A stretch of 64,000 nucleotides of DNA. Origin: Hymenopus coronatus. Its lineage: Eukaryota; Arthropoda; Insecta; Mantodea; Hymenopodidae. Position numbers and translations under genes: made by a program. The notes below the pieces were generated by a model. It did no database searches, was not told the DNA's origin, and saw only the letters and a program-made list of their open reading frames with translations. Every line of letters begins with the position of its first letter. The first letter of the stretch is position 1. Shown one piece after another: positions 11,100 through 21,412 of this stretch. The stretch lies in assembly GCA_030762935.1 (NCBI GenBank), contig CM060897.1:115533676-115597675 (forward strand). The letters are read 5' to 3'.

Positions 11100-11505
11100 C
11101 AAGTTATGAGCATGCTGGGGCGGAGAATCATTTTAACTTTAACTACATTTTAATAATAGATCAATGGCCGACAGCTCACAAGAAACCTTGACCAACCGCC
11201 CGGCCGCTGCGTCCCCCATCTCGGTCCATGGTGAATGGAGGTGCAGTATTGGATGGTGAGACGTGCTCAACGCTTCAAACCTCCTTTCCGGCCGGTTAAA
11301 CGGTCTTCATGTCCTGAAGCCGCTACTGCTCCATCAAGTAGCTCCCCAATTGGCCCCCCTAGGGTCCTCACGAGGTTGAGTGCATCCCGGTCCAGGTCTC
11401 TTGACGGGGGGAAAATCCCCAGTCTGGTACTGGGAATCGAACCCAGGTCTTCCGCTTGGCAAGCAGCGGAATTATGCTATGGTCATCGAAATTACTCACA
11501 AAAGT
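11100..11505 (-). mobile_element. SINE-B (tRNA-Gly-like head)
   Basis: The minus strand reads GCTTGCCAAGCGGAAGACCT then GGTTCGATTCC, very close to the anticodon arm and B box of tRNA-Gly(GCC), followed by a GC-rich body (GACCTGGACCGGGATGCACT). The family H text on the two sides shares TCTTACA, a possible target duplication. This is the only copy in the window and it is more GC-rich than its surroundings. Confidence 0.65.
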
Positions 11506-11538
11506 GGATATACAAATAAAAACCTCTTACAACTATGC

Positions 11539-11890
11539 TAATCGAGATAAACGTTAACAGAATTTTCTTATTACTTAGTTCCTTATAAATAGAAGGGAAA
11601 TAATGTAACACACCTGGCTAAAGCAAAAGTAAAACCTCAAGATAAATATAAACAGAATTGTCCTATTAGTTAGTTCCTTATGAGTAGAAAGGAATACACT
11701 AGGCTAAAGCTAATGTCAAATCTCGAGATAAACATTAACAGAATTGTCTAATTACTCAGTTCCTTATGAGCAGAACGGAATACACTAGGCTAAAGCTAAT
11801 GTCAAATCTCGAGATAAACATTAACAGAATTGTCTTATTAATTAGTTCCTTATGGGTAGAACGGAATACACTAGGCTAAAGCGAAAACCA
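11539..11890 (+). repeat. Tandem ~86-base repeat, four units
   Basis: Each unit reads GAGATAAACATTAACAGAAT ... GTTCCTTATGAGTAGAA ... CTAGGCTAAAGC. The last two units differ at only a few positions, and the first is the most diverged. The unit is a piece of the family H 5' third, normally single. Confidence 0.85.
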
Positions 11891-12514
11891 AATCTCATTG
11901 CCATTGACATTAAAATGCAAATCTCTTTGATGGACAAGAGTAAAGCAAAAGAAACACGGTTGACTTCTGTTTGGGTAATGTACAAGTATTTTAAAATGGA
12001 AACCATAAACGAAAAATATTTCCGACATGGTGATCTCCACAACAAAAATGTATAGGACTTAACTTTGAGTTTTGATGAGATCTACACATTTTGTGCAATA
12101 TTTTTTTTTCTCACTTACGGTTTACCATTTATACAGAACTCATCCAGAATACAGAGGTCTTCAGAGGTTATTCCTAACAAAATTAAAGATATACACTTTA
12201 TTTGCATGCAAATACCTTTACCAGTCGTATTTTAATCAAATCTTTAGAGCCATTTTTGATAATTTCGAACATTTCATATACTTGTGCGCATGCTTGGAAG
12301 ATAGTAAACTTTTGATACCAAGTTTGGTATTTAACCGACTTTTAATTTTTGAGCTATGCTATCCACAGGCAGACAGACACTGATCTTTTCTGTCTTTTAT
12401 TAACTCATATATTTCCTTTGAAATCTCCACATCAAATATTTGGGTGAAATATAAACCTTCTCTACATACTATGCATTTACATAGTACGTGTATAGAGAAA
12501 GTAAAAATTAATTT

Positions 12515-12612
12515 TTGACTTCAGGGATCCTCAAAACATATTTTGATTAAACCTCGAACACGAATTTTTGAGGTAGAATACAATACTTCTGTTACTTACT
12601 ATAGTAGTAAAG
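12515..12612 (+). mobile_element. Solo family H 3' end
   Basis: Only the last ~100 bases of the family are present (TTGACTTCAGGGATCCTCAA ... AAAGAAAGTAAAA). It lies between a complete 3' end at 12506 and a new 5' end at 12624. Two 3' ends in a row suggest end capture or loss of an intervening body. Confidence 0.6.
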
Positions 12613-12623
12613 AAAGTAAAACA

Positions 12624-13442
12624 TCTGATGTGTTCCATTCACATGACTTTCTCTATATCACTGCAAAAAATTATTCTATTTACTTCATCTAATGAAGCAA
12701 AAATTAGCACAAATAGTGTTGTTACCTGCTTCCTTGTTAATAAAAGCGAAATAAGGGGGTACCAAGGTTAAAGTGATAGTCAAAAGCTGGTTGCTCTGCG
12801 ACTTAAGTTCCTTTGTTTGTATGGACACGAGTTCACAAAGTTCTGTATGAGAAAAGTATAAGTCTTTATAGCTAAAAAAAAAAAAAAAAGAAAAAAGAAA
12901 AAAGGAATATCTCAAAAACAATCAACTCCATGAAAAAAAAAAGTATATAACATAACTTGTGTGTTTTAACGTGCTCTACATTTGTTGTGTGGTAAGTTTT
13001 TGTCCATCTCTTACGGTTTAGCAGTTATGCAAAATTCCGTAAAATTGACCGACAATAAGGGAATCTTCAGAGGCTATTCCCAGAAATTCAAAATATACAT
13101 TTTATTTGTCATGTAAATATCTTTAATATACGATATTTTAATCAAAATCGTTAGAGCCATTTTTTAGAAAATCAAACTTTTCGAAATAACTTCCATGTAA
13201 AGGGTAGTTTGGGGTGCAGGAATTTTTCTCAAAATCTTCGTATCGCATCCCTGGGAGATACTAAACTTAAATACCAAGTTTGGTATTTTAACTGACTTTT
13301 CTTTTTTGAGTTATCGTGTTAACACTCACACACACGGACCTTTTTCTGAAAATATTTTTTTGGTTACAGGGCACCCTAAAACATATTTCCGGAGAAATCT
13401 TGGTATCGAATTTTTTATACATAGCACGTATAGACAAATTAG
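12624..13442 (+). mobile_element. Family H element, full length
   Basis: Starts TCTGATGTGTTCCATTCACA after GTAAAACA. The 3' hairpin is half deleted (ATACATAGCACGTATAGACA at about 13420-13440). Confidence 0.8.
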
Positions 13443-13809
13443 AAATGAATTATGATTAGAAGTCGGACTTCGTTGCCTTTTCATTGCCTCGGGATCTGAT
13501 ATGCTTCGTTTGTGCATGGGAAAAAAAAAAAAAACTATGACGTCACGTAATTTCCTCAGTCTAGCTATACGACAACTGGACAGGCACTTATTCTCAACAC
13601 CTACATGAATCTGTAATTTGTTTTTCGAGAGTACAGAGTTGCAAGAGTAATTCCCGCGTCAGAAGTAAACAGATACAAAGCTGATTGAATATATGAACGA
13701 GTTTGGACGGATTATTTCACAAGAGGAAATTCATTTGCAAAAGGTAATAAAAAATCAAAGATTTCCATTCGACATCAATGCAATTCTAAGCATCATTACA
13801 TAATACCGT
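13443..13809. other. No gene seen
   Basis: Unassigned sequence with a short poly-A run at about 13520. Confidence 0.4.
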
Positions 13810-14540
13810 AATGTGTTCCATTCACATGACTTTCTCTATATCACTGTAACAAATTATTGTTAAAAAGCATGTACTTCTATCTACTTTACAATAATCGAGA
13901 TAAACATTATCAGGCATTGTCTTATTACTTGCTTTCTTGTAAGTAGGAGGGAAATAAGGGAATATGGTAGGCTAAAACGACAGTCAAAGCTCTTAAAAGG
14001 TGGTTGCCATGTGAATGAAATTCATTTCTTTGCAGGGCCAGAAGTTTACAACTTTCCATACGAGAAAAGTTTAAGTACTTTACTTCTGAAACAAATAACA
14101 AGGAATATCTTAGAAATGCTCAATACCACGAAAAAAAGCGTAAATGACATAAATTGTGTGTTTTAACGTGATCTACATTTTTTGTGAAATAAGTTTTTGT
14201 CTATCTCTTACGGTTTACCAGTTACGCAAAATTTAATAAAATTCATTCAGAGGACCCTTCCTTTAGAGGCTCTTCCCAGTAACATCAAGATATACATTTT
14301 ATTTGATATATAAATAACTTTAATTAAAATCGTTATAGCCATTTTTGAGAAATTCAATATTTTCGAAACTTTTCTATGTAAAGGGTAGTTTCGGGTGGGG
14401 GATTTTTCTCAAAATATTCTTGTTGCATTCCTGGAAATTATTAAACTTAAATACCAAATTTGGCATTTTTCCGACTTTTCGTTTTTTTAGTTATTGAGTT
14501 CAAAGACAAGACTGACTCACAGCTTTTTTCTGAAAATACC
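13810..14540 (+). mobile_element. Family H element, 3' end missing
   Basis: Begins AATGTGTTCCATTCACATGA and stops in the T-rich spot after the GT/CA region (CTTTTTTCTGAAAATACC). There a minus-strand copy begins. The missing 3' end is not found beyond that copy. Confidence 0.75.
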
Positions 14541-14671
14541 TTTTACTTTCTCTATACGCACTATGCACATAGTGTATAGAGAAGGTATTGCACTCCACCC
14601 AAAAATTCGATACCGAGATTTCACCGGAAATATATGTTTTGGGGTCCCTATATCAAAAAAACGTCCTTGTG

Positions 14672-14702
<31 letters not shown>

Positions 14703-15436
14703 TGTGTGTGTCCATGTGTCCGTGTGTCTGTGAACACGATAACTCCAAAACGAAAAGTCGGTAACATACCAAACTTTGTATTTAAGTTTAGTATCTTTCA
14801 GGAATGTGACACGAAGATTTTGAGAAAAATCCACCCATACCCAAGTACACTTTACATGGAACGTTTTTCGAAAATTTCGATTTTCTTAAAAATGGCTGTA
14901 ACGATTTTGATTAAAATAACATATATTAAAGACATTTACCTGACAAATAAAATGTATATCCTGAATTTTCTTAGAATAGCCTCTGAGGAGTAGTTTATTC
15001 TGGATGAATTTTACGGAATTTTTTATAACTGCTAAACCGTACGAGATGGACAAAAACTTACTACACAAAAATTTAGAACACATTAAAACACACAATTTAT
15101 GTTATATAAATTTTTTTCGTAGAGTTCATCGTTTTTGAGACGTTCCTTGTTTTTGGTTTCTGCTATGAAAAATTTATATTTTTGTCATACAGGAATTTGT
15201 TAACTGCTGGCCATACAAACAAAGGAACTTCAGTGACATGCTAACCAGCTTTTGACTAGCACTTTAACCTGTGACACTCCCTTATTTCACCTCTACTTAC
15301 AAGGAAGCAAGTAATAAGACTATTTTTGCTAATTTTTTCTGATTAGCATGAAGCAAATAGAAGTATAAGCTTTTTAAGAATAATTTGTTGCCGAGATGTA
15401 GAGAAAGTCATGTGAGTGGTACACATCCGATTTTTT
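14541..15436 (-). mobile_element. Family H element, full length
   Basis: Hairpin end at 14545-14585 (ACTTTCTCTATACGCACTAT), a large GT tract at 14667-14712, and opposite end GAGTGGTACACATCCGA. It is placed tail-to-tail against the truncated copy on its left. Confidence 0.8.
14667..14712. repeat. (GT)n microsatellite inside family H
   Basis: GT expansion at the position where other copies have a short GTGTGTGTCCGTGTGTCTGT phrase. Confidence 0.9.
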
Positions 15437-15727
15437 AATAATTTATTTCGCTGAATTGTCTTATCAAATACAGCTCGTGTTTTCATCTCTTAGGACAATT
15501 CACTCCCGTCGCTTCGCCCCGGTGGAATTACTTATAACTATTTCTTTCATGACACGTGATCGCAGGAAGTGGCCAATCCAGTATATTCGCGCGTAAAATT
15601 GCAACCAATCGGAGCTCATTATCTCTGCATTATAATAGTTTTTTTAAATTTATCGCACTCCGTGCATTTGATTTCTCTCTGAAGAAACGTTCCTCTCTTA
15701 ATAAGTGCAGTGATATTCCCGTAAATA
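15437..15727 (+). promoter_or_regulatory. Promoter-like segment upstream of Crypton-like relic
   Basis: This less AT-rich segment holds GGCCAATCC at about 15570 and AACCAATCGG at about 15602. These are two CCAAT boxes in the same orientation about 30 bases apart, next to a CACGTG-type site (ACACGTGATCG, about 15552). It directly precedes the ATG at 15728. Such sites can occur by chance, so promoter function is inference. Confidence 0.3.
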
Positions 15728-15967
15728 ATGGCGGAAGTTTCAAAACGTTTTGTGGAAAGGTCTATCGCTGAAATAGATATATTAATTGAAAAAGCAAAGC
15801 CAAATAATACCTTCTAAAAACAACACAGTGTGTGGAACCAGTTCTATGAAGTCTGTAAGCAACGAGGCCGTGAGCTTGTGCCTGACAGTTCAACTCAGGA
15901 GATTGCCGAATTTTTTAAAGAAAAACGGGATTTTATGAATATTATTCCTCGTGTCCATGTAGGCTAA
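15728..15967 (+). pseudogene. Crypton-like recombinase N-terminal domain relic
   Basis: From ATG 15728 it reads MAEVSKRFVERSIAEIDILI then EKAKPNNTF, a stop at 15815-15817, then in the same frame KQHSVWNQFYEVCKQRGREL and PDSSTQEIAEFF up to a stop at 15965. The pattern of a short acidic helix, K/N-rich turn, W/F-containing helix and C-K-x-R-G resembles the N-terminal core-binding domain of Crypton-type tyrosine recombinases and the animal proteins derived from them. The catalytic domain is absent. The product would be only 79 codons with one stop, so this is a fragment or, less likely, a first exon with a recent stop. Confidence 0.4.
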
Positions 15968-16112
15968 TCATTGTTATTTTGTTCACCAAATAGTCTTATT
16001 AAATACAACTCTAGCTACAACTTTTCTCTAGTTAAAAACGCGAGCAATTTGTTTATCAATAAAAGTTTCGTTATATTATTTATTATAATTATCACCTCTG
16101 AAAATATTTATA
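15968..16112. other. No gene seen
   Basis: Short AT-rich spacer between the Crypton-like relic and a family H copy. Confidence 0.4.
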
Positions 16113-16860
16113 ATTTTTACTTTATCTTTATGAACATAGTGTATACAGAAGGTATTGCATTCCACCGGAAATAGACGTTTTGGAAAAGTCGGTAAAATAC
16201 CAAACTTAGTATATAAGTTTAGTCTCTTTCAGGGATGCGATACAAAGATTTTGAGAAAAATCCCCTCACCCCAAGCTACCTTTTACATAGAACATTTTTA
16301 GAAAATTTTGATTTTCTTAAGAATGGCTCTAAAAATTTTGATTAAAATACTGCATATTAAACATATTTACACGAAAAACAAAATGTATATCTTGAATTTT
16401 CTGGGAATAGCCTCTAAAGACCTCTTTATTCTGGATGAATCTAGCTGAATTTTACGTAACTGGTAAACCGTAAGAGATAGACAAAAACTCACTACACAAA
16501 AAATGCAAATGTCGTCAAAATATACAATTTATATCATATACGTTTTTGTTGTGCCGGTAACCGTTTCCGAGATATTGCTTTTTATTTGTGTCCATTGTAA
16601 AGTACTTATTTTCCTTTATTCTACTTCTGGCCAAGCAAAGAAGCGATTTTCAATGAAAATCGTATAATGAAAGCTTTTAAAATATTTGACTAATACTTTA
16701 GCGTAGTGCATTTCCTTAGTTCCCTCTACTTATAAGGAACTAAGTAATAGGAACAGTCTGTTAATGATTATCTCGATCATCATGGTGTAAATTTAAGAAT
16801 ACTCTTTTGTAAGAATAGTGTAGAGCAGCTAGAGAAAGTCATGTGAGTGTAACATAAAAT
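16113..16860 (-). mobile_element. Family H element, partly deleted
   Basis: The hairpin end is worn (TTTATCTTTATGAACATAGT). The GT tract and its surroundings are deleted, joining CACCGGAAATAGACGTTTTGG to AAAAGTCGGTAAAATACC. The opposite end is AGAAAGTCATGTGAGTGTAA. Confidence 0.75.
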
Positions 16861-17284
16861 TTTATCTTATGAGCCACAGTATTTTCCATATTTATTACTT
16901 TTAGCAATTTTTGTAAACAACAATAAAATAGAAGCACTAAAATTCCAAGTTTGATGCAATGGTGTCAATATAATGTACACTTTGCAGCTCAGAATTTTAA
17001 ATGCACGTTTTGTAGATGAAAACAAAGGAACACAGTGTTTGTGTTACGCTCGTATGTCCCGTGCGCATGGTTCCAATAGAAAGTAAACAGCTGGGAGTTG
17101 CAGATAGAACGGAGGCAGAGCTAAATCTATATCAAAGCATTTGCTGTGTGAACATTTGAGTAAAGCAAACCACCTCTATCCGTTCAAGGTACGAGCATTT
17201 GCTCTGAAGCATCTCCCAGCTGCTCATACACGTTAGCTTTGCACCAAACCAATTCAAGTTTCATTGCCAGCATAAGAATGTCCA
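16861..17284. other. No gene seen
   Basis: About 0.4 kb of mixed composition with no recognisable element. Confidence 0.4.
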
Positions 17285-17551
17285 AAGGTTCCGTGGTTGT
17301 GTGGCGAATGAGCTTACTTCTCATCCGGTATTTCCGAGTTCGATTCCCGTCCGGCACGGAGATTTTTTTTTTTAACCAGAATTACTCCCCATCTCCCACA
17401 GAGTCTGGAATTATGAATGTGAGTGTAAATATGTGTGTGTGAATGTGTGTTTACATATGAACCTTAAAATCCAGAGATAAGAAACAAGTCAAAGCCCCCG
17501 ATATGGCCATAGAATTTAAAGGGGCGTTTACAACCGTAAAACAAAATTCTG
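17285..17551 (+). mobile_element. SINE-E
   Basis: The tRNA-like head begins TCCGTGGTTGTGTGGCGAAT and ends CCGGCACGGA, whose last bases pair with the first. The B box is GAGTTCGATTCCC. The T stem does not pair well, so this is a SINE head rather than a working tRNA gene. The body ACTCCCCATCTCCCACAGAG and the tail AAAGCCCCCGATATGGCCAT recur at 20310 and 58825. A family H copy starts exactly at its 3' edge. Confidence 0.7.
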
Positions 17552-17603
17552 ATGTGTTCTACTCACATATTATATCTGTAAGAAAGTATTCTTGAAAAAT
17601 CTT

Positions 17604-17873
17604 ATTATTTTCTCTACACGTACTGTGTACATAGTGTAAAGAGAGAGTATTGTTTTGCACCCAAAAATTCGAAACAGAATTTCACCGGAAATACATTTTT
17701 GAGACTTCCTGAATAAAAAAAAAGTATATTTTTAGAAAAAGGTCCGTGAGTGTCTGTCTCTGTACAGCTAACCTCAAAAACGAAAAGACTGATAAATAGC
17801 AAACTTTAAATTTGGTATCTTCCAAGGATGTGACACGAAGATTTTCAAGAAAATAACCCCCCCTCACACACTC

Positions 17874-17917
<44 letters not shown>

Positions 17918-18460
17918 ACTCTGTACATGGAAAACTCTTATAAAATATTGTTTTTCTCAAAAATGCCTGTATTGATTTTAATTAAAATACCGAATATTAA
18001 AGCTACTTATATCAAAAATGAAATGTATATCTTGAATAGCTTATGAAGACTCGTTAATTCCGGATGAATTATGCTGAATTTTACATTTCTGATAAACCGT
18101 AAGAGGCAGACATTTAGATGTCTTTAAAACATATCATTAATGTCAAATACATTTTTTTTTCGTGGAGTTGACGTTTTCGAGAAATTTGCTATTAGTTTCA
18201 GTTTTAAAATACTTAAACGTTTCTCATATGGGAACTTGTCAAATGCTGGACACGCAAAGAATCGGATTTCAATCCTCTTCCAAACAAATTTTAAAACATG
18301 TGACTGTCGGTTTAGGCCCTAATTTCCCTTCTACTTACAAGGCACCAAGTAATAAGACGGTCTCTGCTGACGTTTATCGATTAGCACGAAGTAGATAGAA
18401 GAATAAACTTATTAATAACAATTTGTTACAGAGATGAGAAAGTTATGTAAATGGAGCATA
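17604..18460 (-). mobile_element. Family H element nested in an older copy
   Basis: Hairpin end TTTTCTCTACACGTACTGTG; opposite end GTAAATGGAGCATATCAGA. It is flanked by the host copy on both sides. A CA microsatellite (17872-17911) has grown at a C-rich spot, not at the usual GT site. Confidence 0.75.
17872..17911. repeat. (CA)n microsatellite inside family H
   Basis: About 18 CA units at the place where other copies read AAATCCCCCCACCCC. Confidence 0.9.
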
Positions 18461-19030
18461 TCAGAATTTTTATCAACATCATGCTAATCAAGCTAAACAT
18501 CAGCAGTAATGGATTTTTTTACCTTTTCCTTATCATAAGAGGAAAATACATTAGGCTAAAGCGATAGCAAATTTTTGAAATCTCTTTCATAGCCAAGAAC
18601 AAAACAGAAGAAGGAATGAACATTTTCGTTTGAGAAAAGTGTTTTCAAATGGAAATCAATAACAAGGAATATTTCCGAAAAGGTTAACTTCACACAAAAA
18701 TGTATATCTAGGACATAAATTGTTATTTAACAAGATCCACACGTTCTTTGCAGGAAGATTTTACCTGTCTCTTACGATTTATCAGTTTTGCAAAAGTTGT
18801 TCTGGATGAAGATGTCTTCAGAGACTATTTCCCGAAAATATATTTTGTCATGCAAATATCATTAGAGCAATTTTTCAGAAAATCGAAATTTTAATTTTTT
18901 TTCCCTTACAAAGCGTAGTTTTGCATTCGGAAGGTTATGTGAATGATTTCAATTTTGGTATTTAACCGTCTTTTCGTTTTTGAGTTAAGATGTTCACGGG
19001 CTCACACACACGGGCCTTTTTCTTAGTGAT

Positions 19031-19836
19031 TTTTATTTTCTCTGGCGCGTATGTACAATATACATAGACATAGAGGGTACCGCATTGCACCCAAAAACTC
19101 GATACTGAGATTTCTCCGGAAACACATGTTTTGAGGGACCTTGAATAAAAATGCATTTTTTTAGAAACAGATCTGTTTGTGTGCGTGTGTATGTGTAAGG
19201 ACAGCATACCTCAACTAGGTATTTAAGTTTAGTATCTTCCAATGATGGGACACAAAGATTTTCAGAAAAATGCCCCCACGATTTTTATTAAATTACCTAT
19301 CTATACCAATTATATTTAGATGGAAAATGAAATGCATATGTAGAATTTTTTTAGGTACAGCGCCTGAAGATCCCTCTATTCTGCATCAGTTTGTTTAGCT
19401 GAAAAACCGTAAGAAAAGACAAAAGCTTACTACATAAAAAATATGGATCTCGTTAAAACACACAATTTGTAATCATATACATTTTTTCAGGAGTTAACTG
19501 TTTCTGAGATATTCTTTGTTAGAATTTTAAGTTACTCAAACTTTTCTCAGATGGAAAGTCATATTTCGTTTCAGCTCTTTTTTGTTTTGCGGCTAACCTT
19601 TAAACGGCGAACCGGGTTTCATTTGTTTCACATAGTGACAGATTTGAAAAGATTTTACTTTTACGTTAGCTTATTGTATTCCCTTATTCTGCTTATTTAT
19701 ATGAAAATAACTAGGAAGGTCATTTCTGCTAACGTTTATCTTAATTGACATGAAGTGGATAGAAGAATAAGTGTTTATAAAAAGTTTGTTATAGAATAAA
19801 TAGAAAAAGTTATGTGAATAATACATAAGATTTTTT
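19031..19836 (-). mobile_element. Family H element nested in an older copy
   Basis: Hairpin end at about 19035 (TATTTTCTCTGGCGCGTATG); opposite end GTGAATAATACATAAGA and then a T run. The host copy resumes immediately after with CAGGATACACGGGACCC. It is more diverged than the nested copy at 17604. Confidence 0.75.
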
Positions 19837-20084
19837 CAGGATACACGGGACCCTAAAATGTGTGTTTCCAGTGAAATCTTGGTACAAATTTTTTGATAGA
19901 ATACAATATCCTCTCTACTTCTGTACAAGAAGAGAAGGTAATAATGATAAGCTGTGCTCCTCCCCGAATTTTGGCTACACAGTTCTCATTTTTTTTTTAG
20001 TTTAACGCTCTTTAACCTGATTGGTCATATCAGATTGAAATCTGTGAATGATGCACAAATAATTTCGGGGTCCACGGGGCTTAA

Positions 20085-20310
20085 AGCTAGTGGACAGTCC
20101 TCTTCTCTAGGCGCTGATAATGTAGTAGTTGAGTGCCCTTAAACCCCAATCATTATCATCATCACCCATTTTCTCAGGATAAGGTAAGCCCCCGAAAAAA
20201 CCCTTATCCGGATAACTCACCCTAAGGGATATTCGAACTCACGACCAACTGTCTCACGTATTGCAGCTAGTGTTAAGTGATCCGCGAGCTGACTTCTCAC
20301 CTGTAGAAAC
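20085..20310. mobile_element. Composite SINE pieces (SINE-F-like)
   Basis: 20085-20160 ends TTGAGTGCCCTTAAACCCCA then ATCATTATCATCATCACC, a typical 3' end of a tRNA-derived SINE. 20165-20310 is a minus-strand copy with CCTTATCCGGATAACTCACC and B-box-like GATATTCGAACTC, related to the piece at 7489. Confidence 0.45.
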
Positions 20311-20446
20311 CTGGACAGGGGGTGGCATTTTTCTTTGAATACAATTATTTCTTACCCTCCACAAGGTTTGGAATTGTGGATATGAGAATGAATGTGCGTG
20401 TAAACGTCAGTGAAATTCGACGAAAACCTATAGTTGCAAATTGTTT
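20311..20446 (+). mobile_element. SINE-E tail fragment
   Basis: TTGAATACAATTATTTCTTACCC and AAGGTTTGGAATTGTGGATA match the SINE-E body (AACCAGAATTACTCCC ... AGAGTCTGGAATTATGAATG). The head is missing. Confidence 0.45.
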
Positions 20447-21296
20447 TTTCTTTTTCTACATGTACATTGAAGGTATTGTATTGCACCCAAAAAGTATATA
20501 CAAGATTTCACCAGAAATACATTTTGAAGCCCCCTGAGTACAAAAAAACAATTTTAGAAAAAGGTCCGTGTGCGTGAGTGTGTATGTTTGTTCGTGTTGG
20601 CAGTATAGCTCAAAAACTAAACGACCGTTAAATACTAAACTTGGTGTTTATGTTTAGTATCTTTCAAGGATGGCACACGAAGATTTTCAAGAAAGTCCTC
20701 TCACCCAAAGCTACCCTTTACGTGGAAAAAATTTCGAGAGTTTTGATATTTTCAAAACCGGCTGTAGCAATTTTGATTAAAATACTGTATATATATTTAC
20801 ATGACAAATAAAGGTTATATTTTGTATTTTCTGCAAATAGCCTTTAAAGCACTCTTTATTCTCAATGAATATCACTAAATTCTATATATCTGGTAAACTT
20901 TAAGAGGTAAACAAACCTTACTACACAAAAACTGTAGATCTCGTTAAAACCCTTAATGTAATTTACTTCTTTTTTTTTCTTAGAGTTGACCAATTTTTTT
21001 AGATATTCCGTGTTATTGTTTCTTGCTTTCAATTTTAAAATATTTAAACCTTTCTCTTTTGTCAACTCCTGGCAATACAAGAAACGGATTTCAACCACAT
21101 GGCAACCAGCTTTTAAAAGATTTGACTACCGATTTAGCCAGGTGTATTCCCTTATTTCCTCTCTACTTACAAGGAAGCAAGTATTAAGACTTGCTAATGT
21201 TTATCTCGATTAGCATGATGTAGATAGAAGAATAAACGCTTTAACAATGGTTGTTACAGAAATGTGGAGAAAGTCATATGAATGGAAAACATAATG
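20447..21296 (-). mobile_element. Family H element, near full length
   Basis: The hairpin end is reduced to TTTTTCTACATGTACATTGA. The rest runs through the GT region to the end ATATGAATGGAAAACATAA. Confidence 0.75.
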
Positions 21297-21412
21297 TTTT
21301 TCCACATAAGCCGTGTGTAGGACAGGAATTGAATAGATAGGATCAGACTGAAAGATTCAATGCCTAGCTATGGGATTGAATTTTTAAATTTCACTCTGTG
21401 ACTATAATGAAA
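21297..21412 (-). mobile_element. SINE-C end fragment
   Basis: TTTTTCCACATAAGCCGTGT then GGACAGGAATTGAATAGATA match the SINE-C terminus. An inverted end (TTTTTAAATTTCACTCTGTGAC) follows almost at once, so only the two ends remain. Confidence 0.5.

Larger units (their letters stand above)
11034..12506 (+). mobile_element. Family H element with SINE-B insertion and tandem growth
   Basis: The 5' remnant (11034-11099, CTCTACTTTTCTGCGAACAA) is separated by SINE-B from the body that restarts at about 11520. A segment of the 5' third is present four times in tandem (11539-11890). The 3' hairpin with an ACATAGTACGTGTATAGAGA end lies at about 12458-12506. Confidence 0.7.
17552..19942 (+). mobile_element. 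Family H host copy interrupted by two younger copies
   Basis: Three pieces read as one element. They are 17552-17603 (TCTGATGTGTTCTACTCACA), 18461-19030 (from ATCAACATCATGCTAATC) and 19837-19942 (CAGGATACACGGGACCC to the worn hairpin). The breaks fall at T runs, and each is filled by a complete opposite-orientation copy. Confidence 0.75.

Noticed and set aside
17299..17372. Possible functional tRNA gene (acceptor ends pair, A and B boxes present)
   Set aside because: The T stem pairs poorly, and the sequence continues into a body shared with other SINE-E copies, so it is a SINE head.
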